Shown here: positions 6,270 to 10,431 of the stretch, one piece after another
Layout of the letters: each line of letters starts with the position of its first letter
How positions within the stretch are numbered: the stretch's first letter is position 1
Assembly: GCA_900540005.1 (NCBI GenBank)
Contig: UQEM01000085.1
Span: 1-10,431, forward strand
DNA length: 10,431 nucleotides
From: an uncultured Ruminococcus sp.
GTDB lineage: Bacteria; Bacillota; Clostridia; Oscillospirales; Ruminococcaceae
Direction of reading: 5' to 3'
The notes under the pieces: model-generated
Told to the model about the DNA's origin: nothing
The model's database searches: none
The model's input: only the letters and a program-made list of their open reading frames with translations
Translations under genes and position numbers: made by a program

Positions 6270-6391
6270 AAGTCAGTTTTTACCGTAGAGTTCCACGGAG
6301 CAGGATTTGAACCTGCAAAAAACCATTCATTCTTATTGCTGTACCTGACTTATAGCATACAATAAAATACTGAACTGATCTTATGGTTTTT
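6270..6391 (-). ncRNA. Structured RNA with tRNA T-arm mimic (Y-RNA-like or cis-regulatory leader)
   Basis: On the minus strand, GCAGG-TTCAAAT-CCTGC (6316-6300) is a textbook tRNA T-arm: a 5-bp stem and a 7-nt loop of TTCRANN form. One base later CCGTGG-AACT-CTACGG (6298-6283) makes a 6-bp hairpin (one G-T pair), as if an acceptor stem were closed by a loop. A 7-bp stem (6351-6345 with 6276-6270, AAGTCAG/CTGACTT) encloses both. A competing 9-bp stem (6391-6383 with 6326-6318) with an inner 8-bp stem (6367-6360 with 6338-6331) cannot form together with it except as a pseudoknot. No CCACGGA-type 5' acceptor strand or D-arm is found, so this is not a tRNA. Bacterial YrlA RNAs mimic tRNA in this way and sit next to rsr. 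The element ends just before the ribosome site of the Ro60-like gene, so a cis-acting role is equally possible. Ends are not known. Confidence 0.55.
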
Positions 6392-6404
6392 ATTGTACTG
6401 CTGT

Positions 6405-6428
6405 AGAACCTGCGACATAACAGGTTCT
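6405..6428 (-). other. Perfect 8-bp hairpin in the rtcB to Ro60-like intergenic region
   Basis: AGAACCTG and CAGGTTCT (6405-6412 with 6421-6428) pair perfectly around an 8-nt loop. The loop's ACATAA can pair instead with TTATGT at 6429-6434, giving an alternative hairpin. It probably belongs to the same structured transcript. Confidence 0.5.
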
Positions 6429-6437
6429 TTATGTTGT

Positions 6438-6648
6438 CCGACCGCAGATTTAGTCGGCAGCCGGATCCAAGACGCAGATGCACTTGATCCGAACGTGTAA
6501 ACTTTTGCTGAATGCGTCTTAACAAGGCACTATACATGGCGCAGCGCTGCGTAAGTTCGGTACTGAGTCGATAACGAATCGGTATCGAGATACTTTATTT
6601 TCCGCTGAATTGTAGCATTTTTCATGTAAAGTTTGCTGGTTGTGCCTT
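6438..6648 (-). ncRNA. Second structured portion of the rtcB to Ro60-like intergenic transcript
   Basis: Many exact pairings lie here without a gene. There is a 5-bp stem (6438-6442 with 6453-6457) and a 9-bp stem with one bulge (6462-6471 with 6483-6491). An alternative perfect 8-bp stem pairs 6469-6476 with 6513-6520. A long-range two-part stem pairs 6524-6530 with 6642-6648 (AAGGCAC/GTGCCTT) and 6533-6538 with 6623-6628. Inside the long-range stem are the palindrome GCAGCGCTGC (6541-6550) and a hairpin (6568-6573 with 6583-6588). A bulged stem formed by distant ends with an internal folded domain is the general layout of Y RNAs. I cannot show that it is expressed separately, and the limits given are those of the pairings only. 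Confidence 0.4.
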
Positions 6649-6715
6649 AAATCGAGATCTGTTCCCGTTTTTAATAAGCTGACGGAATTGCTCTGAGCGG
6701 TGAAATGGCGAATTT

Positions 6716-7960
6716 TCAGCCCTTTACGACTCCGACCGTGAACAGCCTTTTTACAGGCTCGGTCAGGTCTTGCTGATTTGCCATGACATCGTTTATGTCC
6801 TTGTACGCAAAGCGCGACTCCTCGGCAACGTCCGACTTTTTATTCTTGGCGAGAACTACATTTTGCTGTTTCAGATCGACCATTACTGATTCGACTGAAA
6901 ACTTATCCATTGCAGCCGTTCGCGAATAGGCCCTTCCTGCGCCGTGCGAGGAGGACATAAAGCTGTCTGCGCAGCCTTTTCCGCGGACGATATAGCTGTA
7001 ACTGCCCATAGCTCCGGGGATTATGCCCATATCGCCTTCACGGGCGCGGATAGCTCCCTTGCGGTGTACCCACACGTTTTTGCCAAAGTGATTTTCAAGC
7101 GCCGCATAGTTGTGGTGACAGTTTATTTCGTTGGAAAATTCAGGCGTTATACCTGTGTGCTTGAAAATATGCTTTGTGAACACCTCCTTGACCTTGCCAA
7201 GCATGACAGCGCGGTTTTCGTAAGCGAAATCCATGCATAACTGCATCCATGTAAGGTATCTTTTTCCCTCATCGGTATCGACGGGAAGAAAAGGAAGATT
7301 CCACTCGGTCGGAACTTGTGAAAACCACTTGTCGTTCAGCTCATGGGCAATTTTGTTGAAGTACTGTCCGACGATGTTGCCAAAATGTCGGCTGCCCGAA
7401 TGCAGCATAATACCGCACATACCATCATCATCCTGCTGTATCTCGATGAAGTGATTTCCTCCGCCGAGAGTTCCTGCCTGATAGTAGCCCTCGTCAATTT
7501 GTGGAATAAGCTCCTTATCAGCCTCGTAGCGGCTCATCTCGCACTTCGCGCGGTCGAGCACTTCCGATGGCTGAGGCGTTTTGTAATGAGCGAACCCAGT
7601 AGGGATATTTCGCAGGATATCTCCGCAGATAGTCTGAACCAGATTTCCGCTTCCCGTGATAGTTTCTCTAAGAAGTGATACAGGAATGTTAGTCTGAACG
7701 TAAGCCATTCCGCAGCCGATATCTACTCCTACCGCATTAGGGATAACGACATTTTCGCAGGCGATAACTCCGCCTATAGGCATTCCTTTTCCGGCGTGAG
7801 TATCAGGCATAAGCGCAGCCCATTTATATGTAAACGGGAGCTTTGCAAGGTGCTCTGCCTGTTCAATGCATTTTTCTCCGACAGCTTCAAGGTCTGTCTG
7901 CCATATCTTAATTGGTCTCATGTTTTCGCTCTTGTCATAGTGTACGAACATTTTCTTCAC
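6716..7960 (-). CDS. rtcB: RtcB RNA ligase
   Basis: A 414-residue, full-length RtcB. It joins RNA 2',3'-cyclic-phosphate or 3'-phosphate ends to 5'-OH ends using GTP and Mn2+, repairing cleaved tRNA and other RNA. Motifs in order: MPDTHAGKGMPIGG (51-64), GVDIGCGM (78-85, metal ligand Cys83), TLGGGNHFIEI with His170, HSGSRHFG with His187, CHHNYA (281-286), RKGAIRAREGD, GAMGSYSYIVRGK, and SSSHGAGRAYSR with His339 as the GMP-accepting histidine. The usual Asp, Cys and His ligands are all visible. I chose GTG 7960 because AGGAAAG sits 5-7 nt before it; ATG 7951 (three codons later) is the alternative but is rather far from that site. It is the first gene of the minus-strand transcript that goes on through the structured RNA into the Ro60-like gene. 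No archease or rtcA is present in the window. Confidence 0.96.
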   Translation of the reverse strand: MKKMFVHYDKSENMRPIKIWQTDLEAVGEKCIEQAEHLAKLPFTYKWAALMPDTHAGKGMPIGGVIACENVVIPNAVGVDIGCGMAYVQTNIPVSLLRETITGSGNLVQTICGDILRNIPTGFAHYKTPQPSEVLDRAKCEMSRYEADKELIPQIDEGYYQAGTLGGGNHFIEIQQDDDGMCGIMLHSGSRHFGNIVGQYFNKIAHELNDKWFSQVPTEWNLPFLPVDTDEGKRYLTWMQLCMDFAYENRAVMLGKVKEVFTKHIFKHTGITPEFSNEINCHHNYAALENHFGKNVWVHRKGAIRAREGDMGIIPGAMGSYSYIVRGKGCADSFMSSSHGAGRAYSRTAAMDKFSVESVMVDLKQQNVVLAKNKKSDVAEESRFAYKDINDVMANQQDLTEPVKRLFTVGVVKG

Positions 7961-7982
7961 TTCTTTCCTTTAGCTTGATCTC

Positions 7983-7991
7983 AGTATACCA
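7983..7991 (-). promoter_or_regulatory. Probable rtcB promoter (-10 region)
   Basis: On the minus strand TGGTATACT is a TGn-extended -10 (TATACT, 7988-7983), about 22 nt before the GTG of rtcB. The -35 position reads ATGATT, a weak match, which would fit activator dependence. There is no sigma54-type GG-N10-GC element that I can see. Confidence 0.5.
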
Positions 7992-8042
7992 CAGGAAATG
8001 GAAATAATCATATAAATTTTTCTGCACACACTCGTGAGCGTA

Positions 8043-8071
8043 TTGCAAATGAAACTGTTTTCTGCTAATAT
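8043..8071 (+). promoter_or_regulatory. Promoter of the WYL gene pair
   Basis: TTGCAA (8043-8048), a 17-nt spacer and TAATAT (8066-8071) with TGC directly before the -10 box. The ribosome site AAGGTGG (8080-8086) follows. The 135-nt divergent region shared with rtcB is the natural place for a WYL operator, but I could not define a clear palindrome. Confidence 0.65.
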
Positions 8072-8095
8072 ATAAATGTAAGGTGGTGTAAAATT

Positions 8096-9370
8096 ATGGC
8101 AGGATTTTCAGAACTTATCAAAAATTTTGATAAGACCCGTGACTATGTCCGCGATTTTTTCATATACGGCTGTAAGGTTCGTAGCGACTTTGACCGTAAG
8201 AGTATCCGTACCTACGGCGACGAAAAGCGCCGCGTTGAAAGCTGGATGGGCGACTATATGCGCTATGACGATTCGGTGCGCGGAAGAAGCGTTTCAATAT
8301 CGGTCGATAGCGGACACATTCCCGAAAATCCGCTGTATAACGCCTATTATTCTAAAAGCTTTACCGATAATGATATACGGCTGCACTTTCTCCTGACTGA
8401 TATTTTGCAGGACGGTCAGAGCCGCACGCTGAAAGAGCTTGTTGATTCTCTTAACGCTGATTACGGTCAGCTTTTTGAGGAGCAGACAGTTCGCAACAAG
8501 CTTAAAGAATACGTTGATGAGGGGATAATTTTTGCCGAAAAGCGCGGCAAAACACTCTATTATACACTATCAGAGGACAGAGCGGAGGATTATCTCAAAA
8601 GCTGCAAAGGACTTGACGATGCCCTGAAATTTTTCTCGGAAACTCAGTATTTCGGCATTGTGGGCAACAGCATACTTAGAATGCTCGGGCTGAAAAACGA
8701 CCTGTTTTTCATAAAGCACAACTATATTATCCACACGCTCGAGGACATACTTATTCCTGAGATACTGAAAGCCATTGACGAAAAAAGATATGTCTCATTC
8801 CGTAATTTTTCGGCTAAGAAGCTAAGAGAGGCTGATGAACTCGGAACGGAAATGCAGGTCGTTCCCTTTCAGATACTCGTGTCTGTACAAACAGGCAGGC
8901 GTTATCTTGCAGGGTATATCCCGTCTCTGCGCAGATTTTCGGCATACCGCCTTGATTATATGAAATCGGTAAAAGCGGGCAGTATTTGTCAGGAGTATGA
9001 CGCGCTGAAAGTAAAGTTTGAGCGTAATATGTCTCACTGCTTCGGAGTTTCGTTTGGCGGAAGAAAAGAAACAGGAACAGTTACTCCAATGAAGATCACT
9101 TTTTTCGTTGACGAGGAGAAAGAGCCGTATATCATTGACCGTCTGGAGCGCGAAAAGCGTTGCTGTACCATTGCAAGAGTGGGGGAGGATCTCTATACTC
9201 TGACTGCTGACGTTTTTGATCCGAATGAGCTAATGCACTGGGCAAAGACATTTATCGGAAGGATCGTCAGTATCGAGGGCGGTTCAGAGGCTGTGAGACG
9301 GCGTTTTTATGGAGATATACAGAGAATGAATAGAATGTATGGCGGTGATGAAGATGAACCTGTTCAGTGA
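8096..9370 (+). CDS. WYL-domain transcriptional regulator (first of pair)
   Basis: A 424-residue protein with, in order: a family-specific N-terminal region (1-90); a winged-helix segment (about 93-160, IRLHFLLTDILQDGQSRTLK through GIIFAEKRGKTLYYTLS); a WYL domain (about 220-300, with VVPFQILVSVQTGRRYLAGY and RFSAYRLDYMKSV); and a C-terminal WCX-like extension (about 330-412). WYL proteins bind ligands, often nucleotides or nucleic acid, and switch transcription; many control defence or nucleic-acid-repair genes. In the canonical tripeptide position this one reads RYL. It is divergent from rtcB with 135 nt between, which makes it the likely regulator of the rtcB to Ro60-like transcript. The start ATG 8096 has AAGGTGG 9 nt upstream. 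The direction of control (activator or repressor) is not readable from the sequence. Confidence 0.88.
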   Translation: MAGFSELIKNFDKTRDYVRDFFIYGCKVRSDFDRKSIRTYGDEKRRVESWMGDYMRYDDSVRGRSVSISVDSGHIPENPLYNAYYSKSFTDNDIRLHFLLTDILQDGQSRTLKELVDSLNADYGQLFEEQTVRNKLKEYVDEGIIFAEKRGKTLYYTLSEDRAEDYLKSCKGLDDALKFFSETQYFGIVGNSILRMLGLKNDLFFIKHNYIIHTLEDILIPEILKAIDEKRYVSFRNFSAKKLREADELGTEMQVVPFQILVSVQTGRRYLAGYIPSLRRFSAYRLDYMKSVKAGSICQEYDALKVKFERNMSHCFGVSFGGRKETGTVTPMKITFFVDEEKEPYIIDRLEREKRCCTIARVGEDLYTLTADVFDPNELMHWAKTFIGRIVSIEGGSEAVRRRFYGDIQRMNRMYGGDEDEPVQ

Positions 9371-10346
9371 AATATACGGTGCATATTTCCGAATCGCGGC
9401 AAAGTTGCTTGAAAGCGAAGTTACCGATGAGAAAGCCGTTAACGATGAAGTCCAGCGCGGCGGATTCCGTGATTCGGTTTTATTTTTGCCGCAGAAACTT
9501 ATACCGAGCGAGTCGGACTGGGGACTTTTCAGTCGAATGAGTGACGGCAGACTAAAGCGGATAACGAAAAAAGCACCCGTTAAGGTGCTTACGAAACTCC
9601 AGAAAATGTGGCTGAAGGCAAAACTCTCCGACCCGAAGATAAGGCTGTTTATAGACGAAAACTCTCTTGCGGAGCTTAGCGGCAGACTTGCTGATATTCC
9701 GCCCCTTTACAGGAATGAGCAGTTCAGATTTACGGACAGATTTTCCGACAGTGACAATTTTTTAAGCGAGGATTACATAAGGATTTTCCGCAGAGCGCTC
9801 GAAGCCGTGAAAGGAAGAAAAATTGTATGGATAGAATTTGTATCGGGTCACGGAAAGCGAATGAGCGGAAAGTTCGTGCTGCTTAAAATGGAGTATTCGC
9901 CGAAGAACGACAAATTCCGCGCATACTGCTTTCATTTGCGGCATGACAGGATAAACGACAGCGGCATAATCAATATCGGACGCATAACCAAGATAGTTGA
10001 TACGGGACGGGTTTTCAGAACGCCTGTATCTATGGAAAAGTACTTTTCGTCCAGAAAATGCAGCTCTCCCGCGGTCATAAAAGTAACAACTGAGCGCAAC
10101 GGCGTTGAGCGGTTCATGATGGAATTTGCATCATACGAAAAGCATACCGTCCGCAACCTTGAAACCGGTCAGTATATGGTTGAATTGTGGTACGATGAGC
10201 AGGACGAGACCGAGCTGCTGATACGCTTGCTGAGTTTCGGCCCTGTTATCGAGATACTCGGCCCGCCACATCTGAGAAAACTTGCAGGAGCGCGTATAAA
10301 ACGTCAGGCGGAACTGCTTGAAAAAAGCCTTTCAGTCATAAACTAG
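9354..10346 (+). CDS. WYL-domain protein (second of pair)
   Basis: A 330-residue protein overlapping the end of the first WYL gene by 17 nt, so the two are probably translationally coupled. I chose ATG 9354 because GGCGGTGAT (9341-9349), one base off the ideal ribosome site, lies before it; an in-frame ATG at 9339 would add five residues without a good site. The WYL-like domain is at about 145-220 (ALEAVKGRKIVWIEF, VLLKMEYSPKNDKFRAYCFHL, INIGRITKIVDTG) and a WCX-like C-terminal region is at about 238-305, ending LLSFGPVIEILGPPHLR, a common ending of WYL proteins. The N-terminal 140 residues show no obvious helix-turn-helix. It may therefore act through the first protein as a heteromer. The sequence is only distantly like its neighbour. 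Confidence 0.82.
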   Translation: MNLFSEIYGAYFRIAAKLLESEVTDEKAVNDEVQRGGFRDSVLFLPQKLIPSESDWGLFSRMSDGRLKRITKKAPVKVLTKLQKMWLKAKLSDPKIRLFIDENSLAELSGRLADIPPLYRNEQFRFTDRFSDSDNFLSEDYIRIFRRALEAVKGRKIVWIEFVSGHGKRMSGKFVLLKMEYSPKNDKFRAYCFHLRHDRINDSGIINIGRITKIVDTGRVFRTPVSMEKYFSSRKCSSPAVIKVTTERNGVERFMMEFASYEKHTVRNLETGQYMVELWYDEQDETELLIRLLSFGPVIEILGPPHLRKLAGARIKRQAELLEKSLSVIN

Positions 10347-10420
10347 GTCGTGTTGACACTAAGCCTAACAACGCATCTTTTCCGCAAAATTTCACGCATC
10401 CTGCGTTAAAAAGTCTTGAC
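10347..10420. other. Short non-coding tail after the WYL genes
   Basis: No gene is visible. The repeat ACGCATC occurs twice (10371-10377, 10394-10400). ACGCA-TCC-TGCGT (10394-10406) forms a small hairpin followed by TTAAAAAG, and TGCGTT can also pair with AACGCA at 10370-10375. GTGTTGACAC (10350-10359) is a short palindrome. It could be a weak terminator region or the end of another mobile element, and I cannot decide. Confidence 0.35.
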
Positions 10421-10431
10421 CTGTCTCTTAT
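10421..10431 (+). other. Probable residual Nextera/Tn5 mosaic-end adapter
   Basis: The last 11 bases, CTGTCTCTTAT, equal the first 11 of the reverse-complemented Tn5 mosaic end used as a sequencing adapter (CTGTCTCTTATACACATCT). Being exactly at the end of the window, it is more likely untrimmed adapter at a contig end than genome sequence. Confidence 0.7.

Noticed and set aside
6283..6360. A complete canonical tRNA gene on the minus strand ending in TCCGTGG plus A
   Set aside because: The T-arm is perfect, but no 5' strand pairing with TCCGTGG, no D-arm with GG and no anticodon arm with a 7-nt loop lie at tRNA distances; CCGTGG pairs with the following CTACGG instead.
6280..6537. Open reading frame of 85 codons on the minus strand in the rtcB to Ro60-like gap
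   Set aside because: It runs through the T-arm mimic and several hairpins, has no ribosome site, and its translation (ending NGFLQVQILLRGTLR) looks like translated tRNA-type sequence.
7343..7678. Plus-strand 111-codon ORF opposite rtcB (also similar ORFs opposite the Ro60-like gene)
   Set aside because: These are antisense shadows of strongly conserved genes with no family resemblance.
9339..9353. ATG 9339 as the start of the second WYL protein
   Set aside because: No ribosome site precedes it, and GGCGGTGAT at 9341-9349 points to ATG 9354.
10347..10431. Start of another insertion sequence (GGTCGTGTTGACACT and the terminal CTGTCTCTTAT)
   Set aside because: Too little sequence remains to show an inverted-repeat partner or transposase, and the last 11 bases are better explained as adapter.
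1..10431. CRISPR array, replication origin or phage attachment site
   Set aside because: No regularly spaced direct repeats, no DnaA-box cluster or integrase, and no tRNA 3' end duplicated within the window were seen.

Overview
The window looks like low-to-moderate GC Firmicutes DNA, most likely a gut clostridium of the Ruminococcus/Oscillospiraceae type. This is an inference from gene families, AT-rich promoters with TGn-extended -10 boxes and strong AGGAGG-type ribosome sites; no rRNA or other taxonomic marker is present. The last 11 bases equal the start of a Nextera/Tn5 mosaic-end adapter, so the window probably ends at a raw contig end.

Left part (1-2450, + strand). An AIG2/gamma-glutamylcyclotransferase-like gene is decayed: an in-frame TAG falls directly after its conserved EG motif, and the 5' part is scrambled. 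An intact small acidic protein of unknown function follows. Next, with its own promoter and a strong terminator, comes an AAA-ATPase_like / PD-(D/E)XK fusion protein of the kind found in many copies in clostridial genomes.

Middle part (2451-4780). A gene-poor stretch holds an orphan promoter, a six-codon ORF and a long imperfect inverted repeat. It is followed by an IS3-family element on the minus strand. The element's orfA and promoter are intact, but its DDE transposase orfB has lost one base, so this copy is probably dead on its own. A small promoter-driven gene with a possible HTH segment lies beside it.

Right part (4690-10346). This is the most interesting section. On the minus strand, an RtcB RNA ligase gene is followed by about 460 nt of non-coding but strongly self-complementary DNA, then by a Ro60/TROVE-like protein (DUF2828 type) with an intact vWA MIDAS. 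The non-coding stretch contains a textbook tRNA T-arm (5-bp stem, TTCAAAT loop) stacked on a closed hairpin, the kind of tRNA mimicry known for bacterial Y RNAs that partner Ro60/Rsr. A perfect 12-bp hairpin lies after the Ro60-like gene. Divergent from rtcB, two overlapping genes encode WYL-domain proteins and are probably the ligand-sensing regulators of the locus.

Together this suggests a WYL-controlled RNA repair/quality-control module: RtcB seals broken RNA, the Ro60-like ring binds misfolded or non-coding RNA, and the intergenic RNA would be its partner, guide or a cis-regulator. Known rsr-yrlA-rtcBA loci are under RtcR/sigma54 control, whereas here the regulators are WYL proteins and the RNA is not one I can assign to a described class.
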